Below, piece after piece: positions 1-8,883 of a stretch of 64,000 bases of DNA; position 1 is the stretch's first letter; every line of letters begins with the position of its first letter. The stretch is from an uncultured Rhodospirillaceae bacterium (lineage in GTDB: Bacteria; Pseudomonadota; Alphaproteobacteria; Azospirillales; Azospirillaceae): NCBI GenBank assembly GCA_937927415.1, contig CALBDS010000061.1:62001-126000 (forward strand), given 5' to 3'. The notes beneath the pieces are model-generated. The model made no database searches. It worked only from the letters and a program-made list of their open reading frames with translations, and was not told where the DNA came from. Made by a program: the position numbers and the translations under genes.

Positions 1-68
1 CCCCGCGGGGCGCGGATGACCCGCCGGTTGGCGGCGCGTTCGGTGTCGGTACCGTCTGCCATGCCCAT
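1..68 (-). CDS. hutU: urocanate hydratase, N-terminal fragment (runs off window)
   Basis: Only the first 22 codons are inside the window. The visible N-terminus contains NRRVIRAPRG, the segment that opens urocanase just before its conserved Lys-Ser-Trp-Leu region. This is therefore most likely HutU, the cytoplasmic NAD-dependent enzyme that converts urocanate to 4-imidazolone-5-propionate. A GAGGGAAGG purine run precedes the ATG at 68; a second in-frame ATG at 62 is possible. It lies 49 nt downstream of hutI on the same strand, as expected for a hut operon. The call rests on about ten residues plus context. Confidence 0.75.
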   Translation of the reverse strand, partial: MGMADGTDTERAANRRVIRAPR

Positions 69-117
69 CTGCCCTTCCCTCTTTTTTGATTTGCTCAGCC
101 GGAAACGGGGGGTGCGT

Positions 118-1320
118 TCAGCGGATGGCCCCCTCCTTCACCACGGTGCGGCACGGGTTGGCCCCCAGCCAGTAGCACAGTTCCGCCGGGCGGTTGATGT
201 CCCACACCACGAAATCCGCCGCCTTTCCCACCGCCAGCGTGCCCCGGTCCCGCTCCAGACCCAGCGCGCGGGCGGCGTGGCGGGTCACGCCCAGCAGCGC
301 CTCCGCCGGGGTCAGACGGAACAGGGTGCAGGCCATGTTCAGCATCAGCAGCAGCGATGTGGCCGGCGAGGTGCCGGGGTTGCAGTCGGTGCTGACCGCC
401 ATCGCCACCCCATGACGGCGGAACAGGTCCACCGGCGGCACCACCGTTTCCCGCAGCGTGTAGAAGGCGCCGGGCAGCAGCACCGCCACCGTGCCCGCCG
501 CGGCCAATGCCGCCGCCCCGGCGTCGCCCGTGTGCTCCACATGGTCAGCGGACAGGGCGCCGTAACGGGCGGCCAGCGCCGCCCCGCCGCCGTCGGACAG
601 TTGGTCGGCGTGCAGCTTGACCGGCAGCCCCAGGCGGCGGGCGGCGGCGAACACCCGCTCCGTCTGGGCGGGCGTGAAGGCGATGCGCTCGCAAAAGGCG
701 TCCACCGCATCCACCAGCCCGTCCGCCGCCAGGGCGGGCAGGATGGTGTCGCAGACCAGGGCGATGTAGTCGTCCGGGCGCCCGGCGTATTCCGGCGGCA
801 GGGCGTGGGCGGCAAGGCAGGTGGCGGCCACCGTCACCCGCCGCCGTTCGCCAAGGGCACGGGCGGCCCGCAGCATGGCCCGTTCGGACTCCGGATCCAG
901 CCCATAGCCGGATTTGATCTCCACCGTGGTCACGCCCTCGGCCAGCAGCCGGTCGAGCCGCGGCAGGGACGACGCCACCAGCCCGTCAACCCCGGCCCGC
1001 CGGGTGGCGGCGACGGTGGAAGCGATGCCGCCGCCGCTGCGGGCGATCTCTTCATAGGTGGCACCTTCCAGCCGTCTTTCGAATTCCGCCGCCCGGTCGC
1101 CGGCGAACACCAGATGGGTGTGGCAGTCGATCAGCCCCGGCGTGATCCAGGCGCCGCCCAGGTCGTGCTCGGTGCGCGCCGTGATACCGGCGGGCAGGTC
1201 CGCCGCCGTGCCGATCCAGGCGATGCGCCCGTCGCGCACCCCAACCACGGCATCGGTGACGATGCCCGCATCCGCGGCGGTGAAGGCATGGCCGTTATGC
1301 CACAGGCTGTCCCATTCCAT
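118..1320 (-). CDS. hutI: imidazolonepropionase
   Basis: HutI hydrolyses 4-imidazolone-5-propionate to N-formimino-glutamate in histidine degradation. The 400-residue length is normal for this cytoplasmic amidohydrolase. Visible motifs are the metal-binding DCHTHLVF (His67/His69), EIKSGYGL, HADQLSDGGG and STDCNPGTSP, all hallmarks of the family. The start MEWDSLWHN gives a normal N-terminus. The gene precedes hutU on the minus strand and is divergent from the deacetylase gene, so the roughly 120-nt gap should hold promoters for both. No Hut operator was identified there by eye. Confidence 0.97.
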   Translation of the reverse strand: MEWDSLWHNGHAFTAADAGIVTDAVVGVRDGRIAWIGTAADLPAGITARTEHDLGGAWITPGLIDCHTHLVFAGDRAAEFERRLEGATYEEIARSGGGIASTVAATRRAGVDGLVASSLPRLDRLLAEGVTTVEIKSGYGLDPESERAMLRAARALGERRRVTVAATCLAAHALPPEYAGRPDDYIALVCDTILPALAADGLVDAVDAFCERIAFTPAQTERVFAAARRLGLPVKLHADQLSDGGGAALAARYGALSADHVEHTGDAGAAALAAAGTVAVLLPGAFYTLRETVVPPVDLFRRHGVAMAVSTDCNPGTSPATSLLLMLNMACTLFRLTPAEALLGVTRHAARALGLERDRGTLAVGKAADFVVWDINRPAELCYWLGANPCRTVVKEGAIR

Positions 1321-1442
1321 GCCCGCTCATCCCTTTCCTTTCGGCAAAACGGCCATAAGTGAACCAAGCCGCCGCGCTTGCATAATCATATAGGTCATGC
1401 TTTCTGCCGGTGGGTTCTTTTGCGCTGATGGTCTGGAACAGA

Positions 1443-2300
1443 ATGCCCGCGTCCCCCCTGCCCCGCCGTTTCGTGTTGTGCGCCGACGATTATGGCCTGT
1501 CGCCCGGTGTCGGCGCGGCCATCCGCGATCTGATCGATCAAGGGCGGCTGTCGGCCACGTCCTGCATGAGCGTCTGCCCCGGCTGGCCGCGGGAAGCGGC
1601 ACTGCTGAAACCCCTGGCCGGGCGGGCCGACATCGGGCTGCACCTGACCCTGACCGATCAGGCCCCGCTCGGCCCCATGCCGCGGCTGGCCCCCGGTGGG
1701 CGGCTGCCGCCGCTGGGGCGGCTGATGCTGCTGGCGCTGGCCCGCCGGCTGGACCGCGGGGAAATCGCGGCGGAGGTGCAGCGGCAGGTCGCCGCCTTCA
1801 CCGCCGCGTTCGGCGCCCCGCCGGCCTTCATCGACGGGCACCAGCACGTCCACCAGCTTCCCATCATCCGCGACGCGGTGATCGACGCCCTGAAGCCGCT
1901 TCCCGGCGCCTATGCCCGCCTGTGCCGCGAACCGGCGGCGGCGATCGTGCGGCGGGACATCGCGGTGGCCAAAACCCTGCTCATCAGCGCGCTGGGCCTC
2001 CGCTTCGCAGCCCTTGCCCGCCGTCACGGGGTTCGGGTCAACACCAGTTTCCGCGGGGTCTACGACTTCGGCACCACCCGTCCCTTCGCCGAGATGATGG
2101 GGGTCTTTCTCGATCAGGTGCCGCCCGGCACGCTGATGATGGTCCACCCCGGCATCCCCGACGAGGAATTGCGCCAGGCCGACCCGCTGGTGGCACCGCG
2201 GGCGGTGGAATACGAATACCTGCACAGCCCCGCCTTCAGCGCCCTGCTGGACAGCCGCGGCCTGCGCCCCGGACGCTTTGCCGAGGCGGTGGCCTCATAG
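1443..2300 (+). CDS. ChbG/HpnK (YdjC) family carbohydrate deacetylase
   Basis: The product begins RRFVLCADDYGLSPGV, the metal-binding ADD motif of the YdjC/ChbG/HpnK deacetylases. It continues with DIGLHLTLTD and FIDGHQHVHQLP, which carry the His ligands, and MVHPGIPDEE near the end. Members remove N-acetyl groups from chito-oligosaccharides or from N-acetylglucosamine on hopanoid or lipid carriers. About 285 residues from the ATG at 1443; in-frame upstream starts at 1410 (GTG) and 1428 exist, but the shorter form matches the family N-terminus. The substrate cannot be assigned because no hopanoid or chitin genes are adjacent. Confidence 0.88.
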   Translation: MPASPLPRRFVLCADDYGLSPGVGAAIRDLIDQGRLSATSCMSVCPGWPREAALLKPLAGRADIGLHLTLTDQAPLGPMPRLAPGGRLPPLGRLMLLALARRLDRGEIAAEVQRQVAAFTAAFGAPPAFIDGHQHVHQLPIIRDAVIDALKPLPGAYARLCREPAAAIVRRDIAVAKTLLISALGLRFAALARRHGVRVNTSFRGVYDFGTTRPFAEMMGVFLDQVPPGTLMMVHPGIPDEELRQADPLVAPRAVEYEYLHSPAFSALLDSRGLRPGRFAEAVAS

Positions 2301-2409
2301 AAGGCCCGCGGAACGGCGAAGGGTGATTGCCTGTTTGTCCTTGCGGTCATTGCTTTCGATTTCCCGCCGCCGGGTTCCATCGCAAAGCGGCTTTCGTACG
2401 GAGATGGCT

Positions 2410-2838
2410 ATGGAAACCACGCAGCTTCATCGCGGTCGTCTCATCGACCACATCCAACTCGTGGTCCGCGATCTCAAGGCCAGCCAGGACTTCTATACGG
2501 CGGTGTTGGCCGTGCTGGACATTCCCATCGTCGAGACGGCCGACGGCTATTTCTGGGCCGACGAATTCGTTGTGTCCTCGCAAGACAGCCCGGCAGCCCT
2601 GGGCGTGCTGACCGGGCGGCAGCATTTGGCGTTCCAGGCCAAGGACAGGGCGACGGTCGATGCCTTCCATCGCGCAGCCCTGGCCCATGGTGGACACGAC
2701 AACGGTGCGCCCGGTGAGAGAGCCTATCACCCCGGTTACTACGCGGCTTTCGTGCTCGACCCCGATGGCAACAACATCGAGGCCGTATACCACGGCGAAG
2801 CACGGCGGAGCGTGCCGTCAGTGGTGATTGATTTCTAG
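2410..2838 (+). CDS. VOC family (glyoxalase/bleomycin resistance-like) protein
   Basis: A roughly 142-residue single-domain protein starting METTQLHRGRLIDHIQLVVRD, with the typical VOC beginning (HIQLVVRDL...FY) and ending FVLDPDGNNIEAVYHG, which carries the metal-ligand Glu. These proteins are metal-dependent lyases, dioxygenases or binding proteins; the substrate is unknown. The ATG at 2410 lies 7 nt after a GGAG at 2399-2402. The in-frame ATG at 2404 is too close to that site, and the longer open frame from 2278 overlaps the previous gene. Confidence 0.85.
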   Translation: METTQLHRGRLIDHIQLVVRDLKASQDFYTAVLAVLDIPIVETADGYFWADEFVVSSQDSPAALGVLTGRQHLAFQAKDRATVDAFHRAALAHGGHDNGAPGERAYHPGYYAAFVLDPDGNNIEAVYHGEARRSVPSVVIDF

Positions 2839-2874
2839 GGCGGCCGGCTGTATCCGGCTCAACCGGCGCACACC

Positions 2875-4614
2875 CTAAATCTCGTCGTCGCCGGGCATCG
2901 GCGGCAGTTCGGCCGCTTCCGGTTCGGCGTGCCCGCGGTCGGGGCCGGGATCGGCAATCCTGGTGATGGAGCGGGCCTCGTCCCCCTGCGCCATCGCGCG
3001 CAGCTTGTACCGCTGGATCTTGCCGGTTTCGGTGCGCGGCAGAGCGTCGATGAAGGCCACGTCGCGGGGGAACTTGTACGGGGCGATGCGGTCCTTGACG
3101 AAATCCTGCAGGTCGCGGGCCAGATCCGCCGCCGCCTCCACCCCCGGCTTGATGACCACATAGGCCTTGGGAATGGTGCCGCGCAGGGGATCGGGGGCGG
3201 CGACCACGGCGCATTCCTCCACCGCCTCGTGCCGCAGCAGCACGTCCTCCACCTCCAGGCCGGAGATCTTGTAGCCGGCCGACACGATCATGTCGTCGGT
3301 GCGGGCATGGTACCAGAAATACCCATCCTGATCCTGGTAGAAGGCATCGCCGGTCAGGTTCCAGCCGTGCTGAACATACTGGCGCTGGCGGTCGTCGTCG
3401 ATGTACAGGCACCCGGTCGGCCCGCGCACCGCCAGCCGCCCGATCTGCCCCGGCGGCACGGGGCGGAAGGAATCGTCCACCAGCATGGCGTCATACCCCG
3501 GCACCGGCTTTCCCGTCGCACCGGGGCGGATGGCGTCGGGGGGCATGGCGATGACGGCGTTCAGCATTTCCGTCGTGCCGAGGGAATCGAGGATGGGCAG
3601 GCCGCTGGCGTAATACCACGCCTCGAAGGTGGATGCCGGCAGCGGTTCCCCGGCGGAGACGCAGGCCCGCAGGCTGGACAGGGATTCCGCCGCCACCACC
3701 TCCGCCTCCAGCAAGGTGGTCATGGCGCGGTACAGGGTGGGCACGGTGAAGCACACGGTCGCCCGGTGCCGTTCCATGGCGGTCAGCAGCCGTTCCGCCG
3801 TCACCCGTTCCAGCAGCACCACCGCCGCCCCGGCCCGCAGGGGAAACAGCAGCAGCCCGCCGATCCCGTACGCAAAGGCCAGCGTCGGCGAGCCGCAGAA
3901 CACATCATCGGCGGTGGCGTTCAACTGGCTGCGCGGCGACAGGTCGGCCACCGCCAGCAGGTCGCGGTGGAAATGGGCCGCCGCCTTGGGCACGCCGGTA
4001 GTGCCGGAGGTGAAGATGATGAGCGCCACATCGTCCGCCGCCGTGTCGGCGGCAACGAACCCCGGCGGCGTGGACGGCAGCACCGCTTCAAGCCCCGCCG
4101 TGGGCGTCTCTTCATGAAACGTGACGACGGTCAGGTCCCGCCCGGCGGCGGCGACATCCAGATCGGCGCGGAATCCGGCGTCGCACAGGGCCAGCCGCAC
4201 CGCCACCTTGTCGATGATCTGGCCCAGTTCGGCCGGGCGCAGCAGCGGCATGGTGGGCACGGCGATGGCCCCGGCCTTCACCACCGCCATCCAGCAGGCG
4301 GCCAGCATCGGCGTGTTGGGGCCGCGCAGCAGAACGCGGTTGCCGGGAACCACCCCGTAATTTTCCACCAGCCGCCGGGCGATGCGGTCCACTGTGTCGG
4401 CAAAGCGGGCGTAGGTCCAGGTTTCACGGGGACCGATGATGCATGGCCGGTCCCCATGGCCGCGGGCGATCCAGGCATCCACCAGTTCGGCGGCGGCGTT
4501 GAGCCGGGGGGGATAGGCCAGTTCGGGCCGGGTGAAGCGCAGGTCGGGCCATGTGCCGCGCGGCGGCAGCCGGTCGCGGATGAAGCCGTCGGTGCGGGGG
4601 GCAATGGTGGTCAT
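2875..4614 (-). CDS. AMP-dependent acyl/aryl-CoA ligase, 2-aminobenzoate- or benzoate-CoA ligase type
   Basis: A 579-residue adenylate-forming ligase that would activate an aromatic or acyl carboxylate to its CoA ester with ATP in the cytoplasm. It shows the P-loop LIIFTSGTTGVPKAAAHFH, the LDSLGTTEML segment, YHARTDDMIVSAGYKISGLEVE and the C-terminal catalytic Lys in LPRTETGKIQRYKLR. Its N-terminus (PRLNAAAELVDAWIARGHGDRPCIIG) resembles 2-aminobenzoate-CoA ligases. It overlaps the upstream MarR gene by 4 nt, so the two form one transcription unit. The regulator probably senses the aromatic substrate or its CoA ester (inference). Confidence 0.9.
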   Translation of the reverse strand: MTTIAPRTDGFIRDRLPPRGTWPDLRFTRPELAYPPRLNAAAELVDAWIARGHGDRPCIIGPRETWTYARFADTVDRIARRLVENYGVVPGNRVLLRGPNTPMLAACWMAVVKAGAIAVPTMPLLRPAELGQIIDKVAVRLALCDAGFRADLDVAAAGRDLTVVTFHEETPTAGLEAVLPSTPPGFVAADTAADDVALIIFTSGTTGVPKAAAHFHRDLLAVADLSPRSQLNATADDVFCGSPTLAFAYGIGGLLLFPLRAGAAVVLLERVTAERLLTAMERHRATVCFTVPTLYRAMTTLLEAEVVAAESLSSLRACVSAGEPLPASTFEAWYYASGLPILDSLGTTEMLNAVIAMPPDAIRPGATGKPVPGYDAMLVDDSFRPVPPGQIGRLAVRGPTGCLYIDDDRQRQYVQHGWNLTGDAFYQDQDGYFWYHARTDDMIVSAGYKISGLEVEDVLLRHEAVEECAVVAAPDPLRGTIPKAYVVIKPGVEAAADLARDLQDFVKDRIAPYKFPRDVAFIDALPRTETGKIQRYKLRAMAQGDEARSITRIADPGPDRGHAEPEAAELPPMPGDDEI

Positions 4615-5180
4615 GACGGCGCATTCTCCTGTTCCCCGGCACTCCAGCCGTCGATCCCCTGCCGCACCGAGCGTTTCAGCCGGTCCAGCAGCGCCAGCAG
4701 GGCCGTCACCTCATCCTGCCCCAACGCGCCCATGGCGGCCGCCAGCCAATCGGCATGGGACCGTTCCATGACCTGCACCGCCTCACGCCCCGCGGGGGTC
4801 AGGCGGACGACATGGGTGCGGCGGTCGTTGGCCAGCGGTGTGCGGGTGGCCATGCCGTCGCGGACCAGACGCTCCACAAGGGCGGTGATGTTTCCGTTGC
4901 TGACCATCAGCCGTCGCGACATCTCCCCCATGGTCATGCCGTCCCGGCAGGTGTCCAGCAGGGACATAGCGTGGTAGCGGGCGGAGGTGACGGCGTGCTC
5001 CTGCCGCAGACGGGCGCGCAGGTGACTGTCGAGCAAGGCGTGAACCGTGCCCAGACGCAGCCACAGCCGCACCTCTGGTCCTGCCGCCGGCCCGGCCACC
5101 GCTTCCCGATCGTCGGAAGAGGCACCGGAACCGCCGCCGGGCGGCGTCACAGGCTTGAACGGCACGAAGGGGGACTTCAC
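4611..5180 (-). CDS. MarR family transcriptional regulator
   Basis: A 189-residue winged-helix regulator. After a flexible Gly/Ser/Pro-rich N-terminus of about 30 residues it shows the MarR core: the DNA-recognition helix MTMGEMSRRLMVSNGNITALVERLVRDG and the wing RTPLANDRRTHVVRLTPAG. Its stop overlaps the start of the CoA ligase gene by 4 nt. Homologous ligase-linked MarR proteins repress aromatic degradation until the aryl-CoA appears. A similar autoregulatory role is inferred here, with the operator expected in the 178-nt gap upstream. Confidence 0.93.
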   Translation of the reverse strand: MKSPFVPFKPVTPPGGGSGASSDDREAVAGPAAGPEVRLWLRLGTVHALLDSHLRARLRQEHAVTSARYHAMSLLDTCRDGMTMGEMSRRLMVSNGNITALVERLVRDGMATRTPLANDRRTHVVRLTPAGREAVQVMERSHADWLAAAMGALGQDEVTALLALLDRLKRSVRQGIDGWSAGEQENAPS

Positions 5181-5358
5181 GTCGGCGGTCTTCCCGGCGG
5201 GGTTTCACGGGCGGCGGTGCACAGTCCCCCACTTTAGCGGGGTCCCGGCGTTTCTGCCATGCGTTGACGGAATGGTGGTAGGACCAGCATCCATCATTGC
5301 CACACCAAAAGGCATGTCACACCGACGTTGGCCCCTCCACGGTTGATGGGACCGGCCG

Positions 5359-5895
5359 TCAGGCACCGGATGTCAGGTACAGGTCGATTTCGCCCTGTTC
5401 CATCACATGGGCGGCGCCATGGATGATGCCGTTGGCGACCTGGATGATCCGGTGGATCATTTCCGCCGACTGCTGGCAGTCGAAGCGCAGACGCTCGCTG
5501 TCCCCTTCGGCGATGTCCTGGGCCATGCGGTCCAGCGCGTGGCGGACCACCTGATTGATCTGGGCGATCGAATCCTCGAACGGCTGGCGGAACTTGGCCG
5601 GCACGTGGTTGTACGCCTCGATCGCCAGTTCCTTGTCGGAGAAGCCGCTGTCGCGGAAATGCTCCTGATAGGATTTGGGAACCCAGGCGTAGCAATCCTC
5701 CGCCATGTCGGGCATGTCGGGGATCATCTCGATCAGCATCACGATTTCGTTGAAGTGATTGAGATAATCAGTCGCAAGAAGGGTTTTCTCGGAAATGTTG
5801 GTTCCACGGACCCGGTCCCGCCACGCTAAATAATCATCCCGCTCATCAGGGGCTATGCCCTCAAGCAAAAGCTGGTCGGGATCGAGATCGGCCAT
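5359..5895 (-). CDS. uncharacterised soluble protein
   Basis: I do not recognise this 178-residue acidic protein. It begins MADLDPDQLLLEGIAPDERDDYLAW, lacks a signal peptide or membrane segment, and looks all-helical. The ATG at 5895 was chosen because the upstream extension is Arg/Pro-rich low-complexity sequence. A GGAAC-N16-TGTT motif on the same strand at 6154-6178 is a candidate general-stress promoter, separated from the start by a leader of about 260 nt. It is divergent from phyR. A stress-related role is only a guess from that context. Confidence 0.75.
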   Translation of the reverse strand: MADLDPDQLLLEGIAPDERDDYLAWRDRVRGTNISEKTLLATDYLNHFNEIVMLIEMIPDMPDMAEDCYAWVPKSYQEHFRDSGFSDKELAIEAYNHVPAKFRQPFEDSIAQINQVVRHALDRMAQDIAEGDSERLRFDCQQSAEMIHRIIQVANGIIHGAAHVMEQGEIDLYLTSGA

Positions 5896-6369
5896 GCGTG
5901 TTCCGGGATCAGCGTGTGTGCCACGGCAGGAAACCAAACCGGCAGGACGGAGCCACCGGCGCCTTGTCATTAACGCCCAAAATGTTCCAACGCAAGACGA
6001 CCGCAAGGCTGGAAACAAAAAAATTCACCGTTTCCGCCATCCGCCCCCTGTCCCGAAGACAAAACCGCCGGCCGCTTTCCCACACGGGGAAGGCCGGCCG
6101 GCGGGATCCGAGGTTCTGGCGGTTCAGGGAGGAATCACACCATCGCTTCCATGAACATCGCACCGAAAGATTTGTTCCCACCGCACCGCCACATGTTGCC
6201 GGCAAGAGGACAGAAATCGTCTCTTTCGGATTAGGCCGTTTGCACCGGCGGAGGAAAAGAGGGGGCCTATGCCTTCGGGCTTTTCCCATTGCGGGGCTTC
6301 AGCACGACATTTGTCTTCCAAAACCGGGCGTCGGCCGCCCCCCGCCCGCCCCTTCAAGGGATCGAAGAC
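5896..6369. other. divergent intergenic region upstream of phyR
   Basis: A 474-nt region between two divergent genes with no convincing ORF. It holds a minus-strand EcfG-type promoter candidate (6154-6178) and a GC-rich imperfect inverted repeat at about 6066-6107 built from CCGCCGGCC-type arms. No clear plus-strand promoter for phyR was found by eye. Confidence 0.5.
6154..6178 (-). promoter_or_regulatory. candidate EcfG-type general-stress promoter
   Basis: On the minus strand GGAAC (6178-6174) is followed after 17 nt by GTT (6156-6154), matching the alphaproteobacterial EcfG consensus GGAAC-N16/17-cGTT except for the weakly conserved C. It points toward the uncharacterised gene starting at 5895 and lies about 190 nt from the phyR start. 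Short motifs of this kind also arise by chance. Confidence 0.45.
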
Positions 6370-7197
6370 ATGGACAGACGTGCAGCAGCCCCACGCCCCC
6401 ACCGCGAAGAGCGCATCCGCACCCTGATGCCCCATGTGCCGTACCTGCGCCGCTATGCCCTGGCCCTGACCGGCGATGCCGCCCTGGGCGATAATTTCGT
6501 CACGCAGATCCTTCACGACGCGCTGGATGCCGACGCCTTCACCAGCCTGGAAAACCCGCGGCTGGCGCTGTATGCGGCACTGAACGAGCTGGCCGACGCC
6601 GTGGCCCTGCGCCCGGTGGAATCGCGCCATCCGGTGGAAGCGGCCCTGGCCACCCTGCCGGAAACCGACCGGCGCCTTTACCTGCTGGTCAGCCTGGAAG
6701 ACCTGCCGCTTCCCGACGCCGCCGCCGTGCTCGGCCTGACGGCGGAAGAAGGGCTGGAACGGCTGGCCGAAGCCCGCCAGCAGGTGCGCGCACGGCTGGC
6801 CGCCACCATCCTGATCGTGGAGGATGACGCCATCATCGCCTTCGATCTGGCGGAAACGGTGCGCGGCATGGGGCACATCGTCTGCGGCACCGCCCCGACC
6901 ATGGACGAGGCGGTCACCCTGGCCGGCAGCCACACCCCCACCCTGGCGCTGCTCGACATCCGTCTGGCGGAGGGGGACAACGGGATCGAGGTGGCGCGCG
7001 AGCTGCGCCGCCGCCGTTTCCTGCCGGTGATCTTCGTGACGGCCTTTCCCGACGAACTGTCCAAGCGCGGGCTGGAACATCTGGGGCCGGTGATCCCCAA
7101 ACCCTTCACCCGCGACCAGATCGAACAGGCGATCACCCGCGCCGTCTTCACCCCCCACGATGCGGGGGATGGGACCGCCGTTTCCCCCGCCGCCTGA
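6370..7197 (+). CDS. phyR: PhyR general stress response regulator (sigma-like domain plus receiver)
   Basis: PhyR is the anti-anti-sigma factor of the alphaproteobacterial general stress response. When phosphorylated it binds NepR and frees EcfG. This 275-residue protein has the expected order: an EcfG-like region 2/region 4 pseudo-sigma domain (about residues 15-145, with the region-4-like LPLPDAAAVLGLTAEEGLERL) and a C-terminal receiver from ATILIVEDDAIIAFDLAE, with the phospho-acceptor Asp near residue 196 in LALLDIRLAEGDNG and KPF near the end. The ATG at 6370 was preferred to the longer frame because the family starts there. nepR and the PhyR kinase are not adjacent; an ECF sigma gene lies 12 kb away. 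Confidence 0.93.
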   Translation: MDRRAAAPRPHREERIRTLMPHVPYLRRYALALTGDAALGDNFVTQILHDALDADAFTSLENPRLALYAALNELADAVALRPVESRHPVEAALATLPETDRRLYLLVSLEDLPLPDAAAVLGLTAEEGLERLAEARQQVRARLAATILIVEDDAIIAFDLAETVRGMGHIVCGTAPTMDEAVTLAGSHTPTLALLDIRLAEGDNGIEVARELRRRRFLPVIFVTAFPDELSKRGLEHLGPVIPKPFTRDQIEQAITRAVFTPHDAGDGTAVSPAA

Positions 7198-7214
7198 CGG
7201 GGAAAACGGCGGTC
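7173..7214. terminator. bidirectional terminator between phyR and purU
   Basis: GACCGCCGTTTCCCC and GGGGAAAACGGCGGTC form a long, nearly perfect stem spanning the phyR stop codon. The two genes converge here, so a shared terminator is the natural reading. Confidence 0.7.
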
Positions 7215-7218
7215 GGCC

Positions 7219-8085
7219 TTACTTGAACACCACCGTCTTGTTGCCGTTGAGCAGGACGCGGTGCTCCACGTGGTATTTGACGGCACGGGCCAGCACCACG
7301 TTTTCGATGTCGCGGCCGATGGCCACCAGATCGTCGGGTGTCAGGGTGTGATCGACCCGTTCCACCTCCTGATCGATGATCGGGCCTTCGTCCAGGCCGG
7401 AGGTGACATAGTGGGCGGTCGCCCCGATCAGCTTCACCCCGCGGGTGTAGGCCTGGTGATAGGGCTTGGCCCCGCGGAAGCTGGGCAGGAAGGAATGGTG
7501 GATGTTGATCGCCCGCCCCTCCAGCCGCGCGCACAGCGACGGTGACAGGACCTGCATGTAGCGGGCCAGCACCACCAGATCGACCCGTTCCTGCTCGATG
7601 ATCTCCAGCAGGCGTTCCTCCTGCTGCTCCTTGGTGTCGTGGGTCACCGGCAGGTAATGGAACGGGACATTATGCCACGCCGCCAATTGGTAGAAATCCC
7701 GGTGGTTGGACACGATGGCCGGGATCTCGATCGGCAGATAGCCGATGCGGTAGCGGTACAGCAGATCGTTCAGGCAGTGCCCGAACTTCGACACCATAAT
7801 CATCACCCGCTGGCGCTGGCTGGCGTCGTGCAGCTTCCACGACATGCGGAAGGGGCCGGCGATCGTCTCGGCGAAGGCCCCTTCCAGCGCGGCCTTGGAC
7901 GGGCTGTCCGCGGCGGCGGTGAAGTGGACGCGCAGGAAGAACAGGCCGCTCACACGGTCGCCGAACTGGGCGCTGTCAAGGATGTTGCAACCTCGCTCCG
8001 CCAGGAAACCGGACACGGCGAACACGATGCCGACCGTGTCGGGGCACGAGATCGTCAGAATATAGGCGGTGCCGTTCTTGGACAT
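7219..8085 (-). CDS. purU: formyltetrahydrofolate deformylase
   Basis: PurU hydrolyses 10-formyl-THF to THF and formate, balancing one-carbon pools. The 288-residue protein has an N-terminal ACT domain (YILTISCPDTVGIVFAVSGFL) and a C-terminal formyl-transferase-like catalytic domain. That domain carries NHRDFYQLAAWHNVPFHYLPV, the catalytic INIHHSFLPSFRGAKPYHQA and ATAHYVTSGLDEGPIIDQ. The ATG at 8085 gives the family-typical MSKNGTAYIL start; the upstream extension is low complexity. It converges with phyR. No riboswitch was recognised in its leader. Confidence 0.97.
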   Translation of the reverse strand: MSKNGTAYILTISCPDTVGIVFAVSGFLAERGCNILDSAQFGDRVSGLFFLRVHFTAAADSPSKAALEGAFAETIAGPFRMSWKLHDASQRQRVMIMVSKFGHCLNDLLYRYRIGYLPIEIPAIVSNHRDFYQLAAWHNVPFHYLPVTHDTKEQQEERLLEIIEQERVDLVVLARYMQVLSPSLCARLEGRAINIHHSFLPSFRGAKPYHQAYTRGVKLIGATAHYVTSGLDEGPIIDQEVERVDHTLTPDDLVAIGRDIENVVLARAVKYHVEHRVLLNGNKTVVFK

Positions 8086-8317
8086 GCGCGCAGAACCCGG
8101 ATGGAGACAAGGATCGCCCCCCGCCTGATTGGGGGAAGCGGGAGCCTGTCCTATCACAAAGCCGCGGTGGGATTCACCTGTCCTCGACACCCGTTGCGTG
8201 CAACCCAACCGCCCGCGGCGGCGGCATCAATGGCCGCCAGGGGCGGCGGACAAAGAAAACCCCCTTTCACCCGGCGGGCAAAAGAGGGCATGAAACACGA
8301 AGGCAGGTTGGCCGGAC

Positions 8318-8485
8318 TTATACTTCGGGAAAGTGTTCGAGTTCCCGGCGAAGGCTTGTTGCCTGCTGCCGCAGAACACCGATGCGACCGCGGTCGGGAG
8401 CCGGACGGCGTTCCTCCCGCTCCAGCTCGTTCTCCACTTCCCGCTGTTCCTGCCGGATGATGTTGAATAGGGCTTTCGTCAACAT
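8318..8485 (-). CDS. small charged coiled-coil protein (55 aa)
   Basis: A short gene of 55 codons starting MLTKALFNIIRQEQREVENE and ending RRELEHFPEV. It has a very good Shine-Dalgarno site (TAGGAGG on the minus strand, about 6 nt before the ATG). The product is highly charged, with heptad-like Glu/Arg/Leu spacing suggesting a coiled coil, and has no membrane segment. I do not recognise a family. It is the upstream minus-strand neighbour of purU, with a 232-nt gap, so it is probably separately transcribed. Confidence comes from the ribosome site and the codon pattern. Confidence 0.65.
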   Translation of the reverse strand: MLTKALFNIIRQEQREVENELEREERRPAPDRGRIGVLRQQATSLRRELEHFPEV

Positions 8486-8883
8486 CTGGAACCTCCTAGA
8501 CTGTCGGACAAATGCTAATTCAAATCGTCTGATCGTTCAAGAAAGTGTTTGGGGTGTGTCCCCGGCACCACACAGGCTGCGGTCAAGGTCACAGTTTCCC
8601 CGGCTTTTGCCCGAAAAACCGTTGTTCCGTCGTCGGGCTGGACAAACGGCAGTCCTCGTCCCAGGATTTACTGCACTGCACCATTGTTATCCGGGCCGAA
8701 CAAGGGAAGCGACTCCGGGATCAAGGATCGGCGACGGCCGGGTCCATTGCGCAAGTGCAGCATCAACGCCGCACCGGCAAATCTTTTGAGCACGACAGCC
8801 AAAAACTCATTGCTTTCCAGACACAGCCGTGACTTGTTCGACACAGCGATTTCCACGTTTTCAGCCGACGGACGGAGGGTGGA
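8486..8883. other. intergenic region without recognisable gene
   Basis: A 398-nt gap between the 55-codon minus-strand gene and the BON lipoprotein gene. Open frames are present, but their products are Arg/Ser/Pro-rich with no ribosome site or family resemblance. It must hold promoters for both divergent genes; none was confidently identified. Confidence 0.5.

Noticed and set aside
2929..4977. 682-residue open frame antisense to the CoA ligase and MarR genes
   Set aside because: Gly/His/Gln/Arg-rich low-complexity product with no family features; a shadow frame caused by high GC on the opposite strand.
8086..8317. Possible riboswitch upstream of purU
   Set aside because: Several G/C hairpins can be drawn, but no glycine, THF or cobalamin consensus core could be aligned by eye.
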